Origin: Micromonospora chaiyaphumensis
Lineage (GTDB): Bacteria > Actinomycetota > Actinomycetes > Mycobacteriales > Micromonosporaceae
Assembly (NCBI RefSeq): GCF_900091435.1
Contig: NZ_FMCS01000001.1
Coordinates: 1,053,512-1,117,511 of the forward strand
Direction of reading: 5' to 3'
DNA length: 64,000 bases
Under the pieces are notes generated by a model. That model was not told the DNA's origin. It made no database searches and saw only the letters and a list, made by a program, of their open reading frames with translations. The stretch's first letter is position 1. Every line of letters begins with the position of its first letter. Positions 8,373 through 17,065 of this stretch are shown here, piece after piece. The translations under genes were made by a program, and so were the position numbers.

Positions 8373-9728
8373 TCATCCCTTCGTGGAGTGGAGCAGCTCG
8401 ACGTTGCCGTCGAACTGCCAGAGCGGGTTCGGTGCGTCCCCGGTCGGGGTCCGCACCAGGAAGTAGCCGTTCACTTCCTTCGGTCCGTCGCCGTCGGCCA
8501 CGAACCGCCCGTCCGGTGTGACGTCGAGCTGGTAGATGGCCGATCCCGCGGCCTCGACGTCGGGGAGATGCCAGGAGACGACGCAGCGCCAGTCGTTGCC
8601 CGGTCCCTCCGCGGCGAGCTTGCCGCCGCCCTTGTTGCACGTCGCCGTGGCCTTCAGCTGCGCCTCGGTGACGTCGGGGCGGTGGAGCTGCGCGGTCTGC
8701 ATCCGGTAGAGGTGGGCGAACGCCGTGGCGACGGAGCGCTGCACCTTGTCCTGCTGGATCCCGGAGCCCGTGGCCGGGGTCGCCTCGGCGACGACCCCGA
8801 CCGTCGCGGCGAGGATCCCGACCAGCGGCAGGACTCCGGCGGTGACCGCACGGCCCCCCGAGCCGTCATCGGCCAGGTTGGTGAAGTCGCGCCGCAGGAA
8901 CAGCAGGTACGCCAACGCCGTCGCGGTCGCGGCCCACACCAGGCTGACCACGACACCGATCAGGAGTGGGCCGAGCTGAGCCGGGCTGGTGAACAGACCG
9001 TTCCAGGCGATGAAGGCGTAGCCGGGGAGCGCCACGCGCACGGCGACCGGCAGCGGCAGCATCTGGGCGAGCTGCATCGACAGCGCCACGAGCGCGGGCA
9101 GCAGCAGTCCCATCGGGGACCGTCCCAGGGCGACGGACCCGAGCAGCCCGACAGCGGCGAGGGCCAGGGTCGGTGCGAGTACGCACACCCAGGCGAGCAG
9201 GACCTTCCCGGCGGCGTCGCCCGGCGTGAGCAGGTGACCGTCGAGGCCGACCAACGGCTGGTTGCCGACCGCCAGGAGCCCGCCGGCCGCACTGGAGCAG
9301 GCCAACCCGACAACGAGCAGCAGGATGACGGTGAGGCTGGCGAGTGCCTTCGCGACGAAGATCCGGCGGGGTGACCGGACCGCCACGAGCAGGTGGCGCC
9401 AGGTGCCGAGCCGGTCCTCGGAGGCGAACATGTCGCCGGCGACCACCGAGGTCAGCAGCGGGAGCGCCCAGGTGCCCGCGAAGCCGAGCGTCACCAGGGG
9501 TCCGGCCCAGCCGGTGGCGTGCATCCAGCGACCGAAGAGGGTGTCGACGGGCAGCGAACCCTGCTGGCTGACCGCGGCGACGAACAGCGCCGGGGCGATC
9601 CAGCAGGCGAGGACCAGCAGCCGGATCCGCCATTGCGAGACCAGCTTGACCAGCTCGAAGCGGAAGCCACGCGCGACCGGGACGCGGGGGGTGCCGACAG
9701 CGCGGTCGGCGGCGAGGATTGCGGTCAT
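8373..9728 (-). CDS. ABC-2 type transporter permease with C-terminal extracytoplasmic extension
   Basis: A 451-residue membrane subunit. About six to eight hydrophobic segments occupy residues 35-330, including LLVLACWIAPALFVAAV, LGFAGTWALPLLTSVVAGDMF, LTVILLLVVGLACSSAAGG and LLIGVVVSLVWAATATALAYLLF. After the last segment (VLPLVGILAATVGVVAEA) come about 115 soluble residues with two cysteines (ATCNKGGG and DWRCVV), which is unusual for ABC-2 permeases. Its ATG overlaps the stop of the ATPase gene by four bases (ATGA), so the two subunits are coupled. Substrate is unknown. The tail may work with the secreted phosphoesterase encoded next. Confidence 0.8.
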   Translation of the reverse strand: MTAILAADRAVGTPRVPVARGFRFELVKLVSQWRIRLLVLACWIAPALFVAAVSQQGSLPVDTLFGRWMHATGWAGPLVTLGFAGTWALPLLTSVVAGDMFASEDRLGTWRHLLVAVRSPRRIFVAKALASLTVILLLVVGLACSSAAGGLLAVGNQPLVGLDGHLLTPGDAAGKVLLAWVCVLAPTLALAAVGLLGSVALGRSPMGLLLPALVALSMQLAQMLPLPVAVRVALPGYAFIAWNGLFTSPAQLGPLLIGVVVSLVWAATATALAYLLFLRRDFTNLADDGSGGRAVTAGVLPLVGILAATVGVVAEATPATGSGIQQDKVQRSVATAFAHLYRMQTAQLHRPDVTEAQLKATATCNKGGGKLAAEGPGNDWRCVVSWHLPDVEAAGSAIYQLDVTPDGRFVADGDGPKEVNGYFLVRTPTGDAPNPLWQFDGNVELLHSTKG

Positions 9729-10657
9729 GGACGGGCCTCCTGCTCGGTGAGGGCGAGGAACGCGGCCTCCAGCGGCGACACCACGGGTGCGATCTCCCGC
9801 ACTGCGATGCCCGCGTGCACGAGCCGCACCACCAGGTCGTCGAGGGCGGGCACCAGCGCCCGCACGACGAGCACCTCGGCGTCCCGTGTCCCGGCGACGT
9901 CGATGTGGATCCCGGCCGTGTCGGCAGCCAGCCGGCGGGCGGCCTGGGGGTCGGAGGTTCGCAGCCGGTAGTCCAGTTCACGGTTCTCGGCGGCCAGCTT
10001 GGCCAGCGGGCCGGTGAACACGACCCGCCCGGTGGCGAGGATGGTGACCTCGGAGCACAGTGCCTCGAGGTCGTCCATGCGATGACTCGAGAGCACGACG
10101 CTGGTGCCGTCCGTCGCGAGTCGGGTGAGTACCCCGTGTACGTGTCTCTTGCCGGCCGGGTCGAGGCCGTTCGCCGGTTCGTCGAGCACGAGCAGCCGGG
10201 GTCTGGTGAGCAGGGCGGCGGCGAGCCCGAGCCGTTGACGCATGCCGAGGGAGAAGCCGCTCGCCCGGTCGCCGGCGACATCGGTGAGCCCGACCTGCTC
10301 CAGCGCGTCGTCGATCGCCGTCGTCGCCACGTCGCTGCCGTGGAGAGCGGCGAGCGCGGCGAGGTTCTGCCGGGCGGTGAGCGAGGGGTAGAGGCCCGGA
10401 CCGTCCACGAAGCCGGCGACACCGTCGGGAGCGGCGAGCGCCCGAGCGACCGGCGTACCCAGGATCTCGAGGTTGCCGCCGTCGGCCACGGCGAGGCCCA
10501 GCAGGAGGCCGAGCAGTGTGGTCTTGCCGGCGCCGTTCGGCCCGACCAGACCGTGGATCTGGCCCGCCGCCACGTCCAGGTCGACGCCGTCGAGCGCGAC
10601 GACGTCGCCGAAACACTTGGTGATGCCGCGAGCCCGGATTGCGAGTGGTGCGTCCAT
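9725..10657 (-). CDS. ABC transporter ATP-binding protein
   Basis: A 310-residue ATPase that energises the adjacent ABC-2 permease. The Walker A GPNGAGKTT is near residue 40, the signature is FSLGMRQRLGLA, the Walker B LLVLDEPANGLDP, and the switch SSHRMDDLEALC. The C-terminal roughly 90 residues resemble the extension of DrrA/CcmA-like ATPases. ATG at 10657 is chosen because a purine-rich site (GAAAGAAGGGG) lies just upstream. It is the first gene of a three-gene operon (ATPase, permease, secreted phosphoesterase) running leftwards. Confidence 0.9.
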   Translation of the reverse strand: MDAPLAIRARGITKCFGDVVALDGVDLDVAAGQIHGLVGPNGAGKTTLLGLLLGLAVADGGNLEILGTPVARALAAPDGVAGFVDGPGLYPSLTARQNLAALAALHGSDVATTAIDDALEQVGLTDVAGDRASGFSLGMRQRLGLAAALLTRPRLLVLDEPANGLDPAGKRHVHGVLTRLATDGTSVVLSSHRMDDLEALCSEVTILATGRVVFTGPLAKLAAENRELDYRLRTSDPQAARRLAADTAGIHIDVAGTRDAEVLVVRALVPALDDLVVRLVHAGIAVREIAPVVSPLEAAFLALTEQEARP

Positions 10658-10968
10658 GAGCCCCTTCTTTCGTCGCCTTAGGCAACCTAGGGACGGCATG
10701 CATCGCAGGCAGGGACAGCTGTCTGAACGTTCGTGGAACGGGAGACGACCGGGTAGAGGGGGCGGACGCGGAACCCAGGGGAACCGGTCCTTTTAGGAAT
10801 TCGACGGGACAGCTTGCGCTCCAGCGGCCCGCGCAGCGCGGCCGCACAGATGTCGGCGCCCGGCAGGTGCGGAGCCAGGTGGGAGTGCTCGAGCCGGCGG
10901 GCGTCCTCGGCCGGCCGCAGCGACACTCGGCCGGCGAACACGCCGCCCACGTCATTCAGGGGCGGCGC
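10658..10968. other. 311-bp intergenic region, no confident gene
   Basis: This is the upstream region of the ABC operon. It holds short palindromes (GACAGCTGTC near 10717 and GAACGTTC near 10726) that could be regulator sites. It also has a minus-strand open frame (10950-10687, 87 codons) whose translation I do not recognise and whose composition is not convincing. Confidence 0.4.
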
Positions 10969-11811
10969 TCACCCGGCGGCCGGCAGCTCCGCGATCCGTG
11001 CGCCGAGATCAAGCTCCAGCTGGCCCCGGGTCTGGAAGCCCCGGCCGAACAGCTCCTTCGACCGGTCCTGCACCTCAGGGGCGGCGACCAGTTCCTGGAA
11101 CCGGCGGCCGTCAGCGCGTACGGCGTCGACTGGCGCCAGTGTCAGCTCGTTGAGCGCCCGCTTCGTGGATCGAATCGCCGCCGAGGGAAAGGACGCGATC
11201 CGCCGGGCCAAGGTGGCCACGAAATCGTCGAGCTCGGCGTCTGGCAGGGCCCGGTTGATCCACCCGTACCGCTCCGCGAGGTCGGCGTCCGCGTCCTGCG
11301 CGCCGAGGATCATCTCCATGGCCCGTCCTCGGCCGAGCAGGCGCGCCAGGTGTTGAACGCCGCCGGCCCCGGGTGCCACGCCGAAACCGCACTCGGGTTG
11401 TCCGAGCAGCGCGTTCTCCCGCGCCGCGAAGCACATGTCGCAGGCGAGCACGAACTCGCTTCCCGCGCCCCGGGCCCGTCCGCGCAGCTTCGCAATCGTG
11501 ACGACCGGCACCTCGCTCAACTTGCGCAGCACCATGCCGAGAAAGGCGTCCTCCGGGCCCCCGCCTGCCTTGGCCGCCTCGGCCGAGTACTCGGCGACCT
11601 TGGTCAGGTCGACGTGCGAGATGAAGAAGTCGGCGTCGGCGCTGTCGAAGACGACCACCCGCACCTCGGTGGTCCTGCTCAGTCGGCCGAGCAGGGTAAC
11701 CAGGTCCCGCACCACCTCCGGGCCGATCATGTTGATCGGGGGCGCGTTCAGCGTGGCCGTCAGGACGCCGTCTGTCAGCTCCGTACGCAGCGTCTCGAAC
11801 GAGGCGTTCAC
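10969..11811 (-). CDS. enoyl-CoA hydratase/isomerase family protein
   Basis: A 280-residue crotonase-fold protein. The family core is visible: VRVVVFDSADADFFISHVDL near residue 55, the oxyanion-hole segment IAKLRGRARGAGSEFVLACDMCFA, and ALLGQPECGFGVAPGAGG with the glutamate region of the active site. Crotonase-fold enzymes act on acyl-CoA thioesters, and the sequence does not reveal which. The N-terminal NAPPINMIG is typical. GTG at 11811 is chosen for its good ribosome site (GAGAGGAG) and because homology begins there. It is a lone gene with no neighbouring fatty-acid genes. Confidence 0.85.
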   Translation of the reverse strand: MNASFETLRTELTDGVLTATLNAPPINMIGPEVVRDLVTLLGRLSRTTEVRVVVFDSADADFFISHVDLTKVAEYSAEAAKAGGGPEDAFLGMVLRKLSEVPVVTIAKLRGRARGAGSEFVLACDMCFAARENALLGQPECGFGVAPGAGGVQHLARLLGRGRAMEMILGAQDADADLAERYGWINRALPDAELDDFVATLARRIASFPSAAIRSTKRALNELTLAPVDAVRADGRRFQELVAAPEVQDRSKELFGRGFQTRGQLELDLGARIAELPAAG

Positions 11812-11963
11812 CCGCCTGCTCCTCTCAGTCACGACCGGAGCCGCGGGCGGGTCGGCGTCCGAGGGTCGCTGTCGATCGTACGGATTGGCTCCGCCGGCCG
11901 TGTCGCTTCGCCCGGATCCACGCACGCACCGCAACCCTGTTCAGGCACCCGTGGAGCTCCTGC

Positions 11964-13832
11964 TCAGCCGGGCGTCGTCGAGAAGGTGCCGATACCTCTC
12001 AGGGCGGCGTCGAGCAGGCCGTCGAGGTTCACGGCCGTGCCGATCAACGAGAGGTGGCTGAACGCCTGCGGGAAGTTGCCGGTCTGCTCACCGGTGGGTG
12101 CGATCTCCTCCGAGTAGAGGCCGAGTGGATTGCTGTAGGTGAGCATTTTCTCCAGGGTCAGCGTGGCGTCGTCGAGCCGCCCGGCCTCGGCGAGGGCCCG
12201 GACGTACCAGAAGCTGCACATGGTGAAGGTGCTCTCCTGGCCGGGAAGGCCGTCGGGCGAGGCGGCCGGGTCGTACCGGTAGACCAGGCTGTCGGACACG
12301 AGCTCCGCTTCCATCGCCCGCAGCGTGGACTGCCACAACGGATCCATTGACGAGACGAGTCCGACGCCGGGCATGGCGAGCAGCGACGCGTCCAGGACGT
12401 CGGTCGCGTAGTGCTGCACGAAGGCACCGCGGCCGGGGCGGTAGCCACGGGTCATGATCTGGTGGTAGATCTGGTCTCGGGTACGCCTCCACCGGGCGAT
12501 GTCCGCCGGTCGGCCGCGCCGGTGCGCGAGGCGAACCGCCCGGTCGAGGGCGACCCAGGACATCAGCCGCCCGTAGGTGAAGTCCTGGCGGCCCCCGCGG
12601 GTTTCCCAGATCCCGTCTTCGGGCTGGTCCCAGTGCTCGCAGACCCAGTCCACCAGTCGCACGGTGTCCAGCCACAACTGGTGGGAGGCCTGCAGACCAT
12701 GGCAGTCGGCCTCGTGGAGGCCGTTGAGCACCTCGCCGTAGATGTCGAGCTGCAACTGGTTCGCGGCGCCGTTGCCCACCCGTACGGGCGCTGATCCGCG
12801 GTAACCCTCGAGGTGGTGGAGCACCTCCTCGGAAAGATCGGGTGAGCCGTCGACGCGGTACATGATCTGCAGCGGCACCGCGCGGTCTCTGGCCTCCCGG
12901 ACCCGCTCGTCGACCCAGTGCATGTACCGCCACGCTTCGTCGGTGAAGCCCAGCGTGAGCAGGGTGTGTACGGAGATCGACGCGTCGCGGATCCAGGTGT
13001 AGCGGTAGTCCCAGTTGCGCTGGCCGCCGATCTGCTCGGGCAGCCCGGCGGTGGGGGCGGCGATGAGCGCGCCGGTCGGCGCGTACGTCATGAGCTTGAG
13101 CGTCATGGCCGACCGCTCGACCATCTCCCGCCAACGGCCGCGGTAGCGGGATCGGCTCAGCCAACGTCGCCAGAAGTCGCGGGTCTGCTCCAACAGCTCC
13201 TGAACCTCGCCCGGGGTGTAGGAGCGCGGCCGGTGCGGCGAGAGTCCTGTTTCCATGACCACAGCTCCCGCCTCGCCCTCGCGCAGCGTGGCGGTGGCCC
13301 ATACGCCGCCCTCGTCGCTGCGCTGCAGATCGTGCTCGCCGGGCCCGGTCTCGGAGTATCGAACCAGGCTCACGGAGAGGGAGAGCGCGGGGCTGCGGAA
13401 CACCTGTCCCTCGGGGTACACGTCCAACTCGTGCGGATCCCGCCCGTAGTTGAAGCGCGGTTCGCAGGCGACTCGGAACCGCATCGTGCCTCGAACCACC
13501 CGCAGCATCCGTACAAGGAGGTGGCGGTCAGTGGCCTGAACCCCCGCGACCGGCATGAAGTCCACGAGCTCACCGACGCCGTCCGCGCTGAGAAATCTCG
13601 TGATCAGGATCGGCGTGCCGGGCAGGTACAACTGCTTGCTCACGTATTCGACGCCTTCCGGCGACACGCTGCAGTGCCCACCCTTGCGTCGGTCGAGCAG
13701 CCCGCCGAACAGGCTCGGCGAGTCGAACCGAGGGGCACAGAACCAGTCCAGCGTCCCGTCCATCGCCACCAGCGCCGCCGTCTGTAGATCACCGATCAGG
13801 CCGTGGGCCTCCACAGCAGGGTACGAATCCAC
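11964..13832 (-). CDS. glycoside hydrolase family 15 protein (glucoamylase/trehalase-like)
   Basis: A 622-residue GH15 protein. An N-terminal beta-sandwich domain (residues 1-220) starts with HGLIGDLQTAALVAMDGTLDWFCAPRFDS, the usual opening of cytosolic bacterial members. A following (alpha/alpha)6 barrel contains RNWDYRYTWIRDAS, the acid region DGIWETRGG, the base region QESTFTMCSFW, and the family ending GEQTGNFPQAFSHLSLI. No signal peptide is seen. In actinobacteria such proteins are often trehalases or alpha-glucan hydrolases, so alpha-glucoside hydrolysis in the cytoplasm is likely. GTG at 13832 has a GGGAG site 6 nt upstream. Confidence 0.87.
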   Translation of the reverse strand: MDSYPAVEAHGLIGDLQTAALVAMDGTLDWFCAPRFDSPSLFGGLLDRRKGGHCSVSPEGVEYVSKQLYLPGTPILITRFLSADGVGELVDFMPVAGVQATDRHLLVRMLRVVRGTMRFRVACEPRFNYGRDPHELDVYPEGQVFRSPALSLSVSLVRYSETGPGEHDLQRSDEGGVWATATLREGEAGAVVMETGLSPHRPRSYTPGEVQELLEQTRDFWRRWLSRSRYRGRWREMVERSAMTLKLMTYAPTGALIAAPTAGLPEQIGGQRNWDYRYTWIRDASISVHTLLTLGFTDEAWRYMHWVDERVREARDRAVPLQIMYRVDGSPDLSEEVLHHLEGYRGSAPVRVGNGAANQLQLDIYGEVLNGLHEADCHGLQASHQLWLDTVRLVDWVCEHWDQPEDGIWETRGGRQDFTYGRLMSWVALDRAVRLAHRRGRPADIARWRRTRDQIYHQIMTRGYRPGRGAFVQHYATDVLDASLLAMPGVGLVSSMDPLWQSTLRAMEAELVSDSLVYRYDPAASPDGLPGQESTFTMCSFWYVRALAEAGRLDDATLTLEKMLTYSNPLGLYSEEIAPTGEQTGNFPQAFSHLSLIGTAVNLDGLLDAALRGIGTFSTTPG

Positions 13833-14022
13833 GCACGGCTCCCCAGATCACCTCAGCATCACCAGACAACCCTGTAACGGTCGGACCACTCATAACGGCG
13901 CGCACCTCTCGAATTCGCGTCGCCCGCGACGGTGGGCATGCCGCGAGCCGCTGATTGGCTCTCGGTCCGGCGCGGCACGCCAGGGAGAGTGGGGACCTGA
14001 TGCCGTACTCAGGGGAGTTGTG

Positions 14023-14631
14023 ATGCAGGTAGCCGTGGTCACCTTCGACGGGTTCAACGAGCTCGACAGCTTCATCGCTTCCGCGCTGATCAATCGGTGC
14101 CGTGAGAACGGCTTGGAAGCCTTCATCACCACGCCGACGCCTGTGGTCACGTCGATGAACGGCGTCGAGGTGACCGGGCAACGCCCGATCGAGTTCGTGA
14201 CCGAGGCCGATGTCGTGCTGATCGGTAGCGGGGTGAAGGCGCGCGAGGTCGTCGCCGACGACCGGCTGATCTCCAGCCTGGCACTCGATCCTGCGCGGCA
14301 GCTGATCGGCGCGCAGTGCTCCGGCGCGCTGGTGCTCGCCCGGCTCGGGTTGCTCGACGGCATGCCGGCGTGCACGGACCGGAAGAGCCGGCCGTTCGTC
14401 GAAGCCTGCGATGTCACCGTGCTGGACGCGCCGTTCCACGCCGAGGGGAACATCGCCACGGCGGGCGGATGCCTGGCGTCCCAGTATCTCGCCACCTGGG
14501 TGATCACCCGAATGCTCGGGTACGACGCTGCGCGCGACGTCATCGACTACGTGGCTCCGGTCGGCGAAAATCAGGAGACTGTCGAGCGCGCCATGCGCGC
14601 CGTCCACGCGGGCGAGGTTGCCCTGCGCTAG
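14023..14631 (+). CDS. DJ-1/PfpI family protein
   Basis: A 202-residue protein with the DJ-1/PfpI fold. The nucleophile elbow AQCSGALVLARLGLLDG holds C99, and the family N-terminus VAVVTFDGFNELD is present. The C-terminal AGGCLASQYLATWVI is also typical of the family. DJ-1/PfpI proteins include chaperones, glyoxalase-type enzymes and amidases, and I cannot choose among these. ATG at 14023 has an AGGGGAG ribosome site 6 nt upstream. It is monocistronic and divergent from the GH15 gene. Confidence 0.85.
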   Translation: MQVAVVTFDGFNELDSFIASALINRCRENGLEAFITTPTPVVTSMNGVEVTGQRPIEFVTEADVVLIGSGVKAREVVADDRLISSLALDPARQLIGAQCSGALVLARLGLLDGMPACTDRKSRPFVEACDVTVLDAPFHAEGNIATAGGCLASQYLATWVITRMLGYDAARDVIDYVAPVGENQETVERAMRAVHAGEVALR

Positions 14632-14782
14632 AGCCCCGCGATCCCTGGCCGCCCTTCGTGGCGAGCCGCGCGCTGCCCGGCCTGGGTCGGCGTCCACCAC
14701 ACACTGTCCGAGCAGCGCGTGCCGCCGGGAACGTCGGCCGCGATACGGCTGCTGGTGCTCTACGGCGGGTTGATCCCCTACC

Positions 14783-15304
14783 TCATCGGCCGTTTCCGTC
14801 GGCCACCAGCCGGGCGGCGGTGTCGGGTAGTGCCACCTCGTGCCCCTTCGCGCACTTCACCACGACGCCGAGCCGGCTCCCGCAGCCGGCGTGCACGAGT
14901 TCGACGCCGCCCTTCCGGCCAAGTCGCTCCCCCCACTGCATCAGGGCGACCAGCACGGGAAAGAGCTCTCGGCCCAGTTCGGTGAGGACGTACTCGTCCC
15001 TGGTCCGCTTGCCCGGCTCCCGGTACGGCCGTCGCTGCAGCAGACCGTCGGCGACCAGCTGCTTGAGCCGCTTGGCGGCCACCGCCTCGGTCAGGCCGGT
15101 ACGCCGGGCCAGTTCGTCGAAGCGCCGGCCGCCGTAGTAGATCTCGCGCATGAGGATCATCGCCGAACGGGTGCCGATCAGCTCCAGGGCGTGCTCGATG
15201 CGGCACCAGCCCTCGGCCTGCCACGCGTCGCGATCGGCGAACCGGCCGGTCAGGGCGATGACGGCGTCGGTGTCGGGCCCGGCCGGCCCGGCGGGCTGTG
15301 TCAT
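14783..15304 (-). CDS. HxlR-family winged-helix regulator
   Basis: A 173-residue transcription factor of the HxlR family: CRIEHALELIGTRSAMILMREIYYGGRRFDELARRTGLTEAVAAKRLKQLVADGLLQRR followed by YVLTELGRELFPVL. A C-terminal extension has CGSRLGVVVKCAKGHEV, a possible cysteine pair. ATG at 15304 is preferred over GTG at 15313 because the purine-rich GAGGGGG gives better spacing. It is divergent from an MFS exporter gene, with two perfect CTGGCTA-N10-TAGCCAG palindromes between them. It therefore very likely represses itself and the exporter until a ligand is bound. Confidence 0.9.
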   Translation of the reverse strand: MTQPAGPAGPDTDAVIALTGRFADRDAWQAEGWCRIEHALELIGTRSAMILMREIYYGGRRFDELARRTGLTEAVAAKRLKQLVADGLLQRRPYREPGKRTRDEYVLTELGRELFPVLVALMQWGERLGRKGGVELVHAGCGSRLGVVVKCAKGHEVALPDTAARLVADGNGR

Positions 15305-15320
15305 GGCTACCACACCCCCT

Positions 15321-15344
15321 CTGGCTAGACGTTTGCATAGCCAG
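15321..15344. promoter_or_regulatory. operator site 1 (CTGGCTA-N10-TAGCCAG)
   Basis: Perfect palindromic half-sites CTGGCTA and TAGCCAG separated by 10 bp, in the promoter region between the HxlR regulator and the MFS gene. Because an identical arrangement occurs 37 bp away, this is most likely the HxlR binding site. Confidence 0.75.
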
Positions 15345-15350
15345 GGGTGC

Positions 15351-15356
15351 TACCGT
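15351..15356 (+). promoter_or_regulatory. -10 element of a probable leaderless promoter for the MFS gene
   Basis: TACCGT fits the actinobacterial -10 pattern TAnnnT and lies exactly 7 nt before the ATG at 15364. That is the spacing expected when transcription starts at the start codon. It sits between the two operators, so regulator binding would block it. Confidence 0.5.
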
Positions 15357-15357
15357 T

Positions 15358-15381
15358 CTGGCTATGGTTTCCAGTAGCCAG
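15358..15381. promoter_or_regulatory. operator site 2 (CTGGCTA-N10-TAGCCAG)
   Basis: Second perfect copy of the palindrome, with the same half-sites and the same 10-bp spacer length. It overlaps the start codon of the MFS gene (ATG at 15364). A protein bound here would block initiation of transcription at a leaderless promoter. Confidence 0.75.
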
Positions 15382-16917
15382 CCTAACACCGCGGCGGGGC
15401 CCGGCCCGGCGCCCACGACCGGGGCACGCCGGCGATGGCTCGCCCTCGTCGTCGTCTGCCTGGGCGTGATGATGACCTTCGTCAACGTGTCGTCGACGAT
15501 CTCGGCGCTGCCTCCGATCCAGGACGACCTGCACATGTCCGCCAGCACGCTGGTCTGGGTGAGCAGCGCCTTCAGCCTCGCCGTGGTGAGCCTGGTCCTC
15601 TCCGCCGGCACGCTGAGCGACCTGCTCGGGCGGCGGCGGGTCTTCTGCTACGGCGTCGCTCTCTTCACGCTCGGCAGCGCGCTCGCCTTCGCCGCCCCGA
15701 ACGCGGGTCTGCTCATCGCGGCCCAGGCCGTGATGGGCTTCGGCGCGGCGGCCGTGTTGCCGTCAAGCCTGTCGATCGTGAGTCACGCCTTCACCGACCA
15801 CCACGAGCGGGCCGGCGCCATCAGCGTCTGGGCCAGCTGCGCCGGCCTCGGGCTGGCGATCGGGCCGCTGGTGGCGGGCGCGCTCCTGGGCCTGACCTCC
15901 TGGCACACGGTCTACCTCACCAACCTCGTCCTTGGGGCGCTCGCCCTCGTGCTCGCCCCGCTGTTCGTGGCGGAGAGCAGGCACCCGACCCGACGGCTCG
16001 ATACCGCCGGCGTGCTGCTGGGCACCATCGCGATCGCCTCGGCGACCTACGCCATCATCCAGGGCGGCGCCAGCGGCTACGGCCGCCCCACGATCATCGT
16101 GGCCTACGTGGTCTTCGCCGTCTCGCTGGTGGCCTTCGTCCGGCTCGAGCTCCGCCACCACGACCCCATGCTGGACCTGCGGCTGTTCAAGAGCGCCTCG
16201 TTCGCGACCGTGATGGCCGTCAGCGCCGCCACCATGTTCGGCTTCGTCGGCATCTCGCTGCTCACCGTCCTCTACCTGGAACGGATCGCCCAGGCCAGCG
16301 CCCTGGAGACCGGGGTGAAGATGCTCGCCATGTTCGTCCCCTACGTCGTGGTCACCGCACTCGCCGGACGGGTGGCCCGCCGGGTCGGCATCGCTCCCGT
16401 GCTCGCCGCGGGTCTCGTTCTCATGGGTGCCGGGGCCCTCGCGCTGGTGCTGGTCGGCCCGGCCAGCGGGTACGGGGCGATGTGGCCGGGACTGGTCGCC
16501 GCCGGCGTCGGCTCGGCGCTGCTGGTGGCGCCGTCGACCGCCGCCGCCGTCAACAGCGTGCCACCGCTGCAGGCCGGCATGGCCGCCGGCTCGGTCAACA
16601 TGTTCCGCCAGCTGGGCAGCGTGCTCGGTCCGAGCATCCTCGGCACCCTGGCGACGACCCGCTTCCCGGTGTACCTGCACGAGCAGCTCGTGACGGCCGG
16701 AGTGCCGTCCGACCGGGCCGACGCGGTCGTCGCGGGAGCCGCACACGGTGGCAGCACGGGTCAGCTCCCGGCCCCGCTGGCACACACGCTCTCCCTGGCC
16801 GCGCCGCGAGCCTTCACCGACGCCCTTCACCTGGGCTGGCTCGTCGGCGGCGTCGTCCTGCTCGCCATGGTGATCCCGACCGTGCTGTTCGTCCGGCGCC
16901 CCGCGACGACTCCGTGA
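15364..16917 (+). CDS. MFS drug exporter, DHA2 (EmrB/QacA) type
   Basis: A 517-residue transporter with about 14 membrane segments. It shows the DHA2 layout: N-terminal LALVVVCLGVMMTFVNVSSTISALPPIQDDL, loop motif A GTLSDLLGRRRVFCYG, and motif C-like SCAGLGLAIGPLVAGALLG. It probably exports a toxic compound using the proton gradient. ATG at 15364 is chosen because the -10 element and operator geometry point to a leaderless transcript. The divergent HxlR regulator and two operators suggest ligand-induced expression. The substrate is not shown by the sequence. Confidence 0.88.
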   Translation: MVSSSQPNTAAGPGPAPTTGARRRWLALVVVCLGVMMTFVNVSSTISALPPIQDDLHMSASTLVWVSSAFSLAVVSLVLSAGTLSDLLGRRRVFCYGVALFTLGSALAFAAPNAGLLIAAQAVMGFGAAAVLPSSLSIVSHAFTDHHERAGAISVWASCAGLGLAIGPLVAGALLGLTSWHTVYLTNLVLGALALVLAPLFVAESRHPTRRLDTAGVLLGTIAIASATYAIIQGGASGYGRPTIIVAYVVFAVSLVAFVRLELRHHDPMLDLRLFKSASFATVMAVSAATMFGFVGISLLTVLYLERIAQASALETGVKMLAMFVPYVVVTALAGRVARRVGIAPVLAAGLVLMGAGALALVLVGPASGYGAMWPGLVAAGVGSALLVAPSTAAAVNSVPPLQAGMAAGSVNMFRQLGSVLGPSILGTLATTRFPVYLHEQLVTAGVPSDRADAVVAGAAHGGSTGQLPAPLAHTLSLAAPRAFTDALHLGWLVGGVVLLAMVIPTVLFVRRPATTP

Positions 16918-16959
16918 TCCACCGAATGCCCGCGGGCCGGGCGCCCGTCGCCCGTCGCT

Positions 16960-17050
16960 CAGTCATCGAGCACCTGCTTCCGCCGGGCGCGGGAGTGACC
17001 ACAGTGCCCTCTTCGTCGGCCACCACGACGTCGCCGGCACTCACGTCCAC
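16960..17050 (-). pseudogene. possible RraA-family C-terminal remnant
   Basis: The minus-strand frame from 17050 gives VSAGDVVVADEEGTVVTP, close to the conserved C-terminal PGDVVVADDDGVVVVP segment of RraA/4-hydroxy-4-methyl-2-oxoglutarate aldolase proteins. After it, a shift to another frame reads ARRKQVLDD and a stop, as in the tail of such proteins. Only about 30 codons survive. The call is tentative because the stretch is short. Confidence 0.35.
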
Positions 17051-17065
17051 ACCGCCACGCGTTCG

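Noticed and set aside
10687..10950. 87-codon minus-strand ORF upstream of the ABC operon
   Set aside because: Composition is not convincing and no family is recognised.
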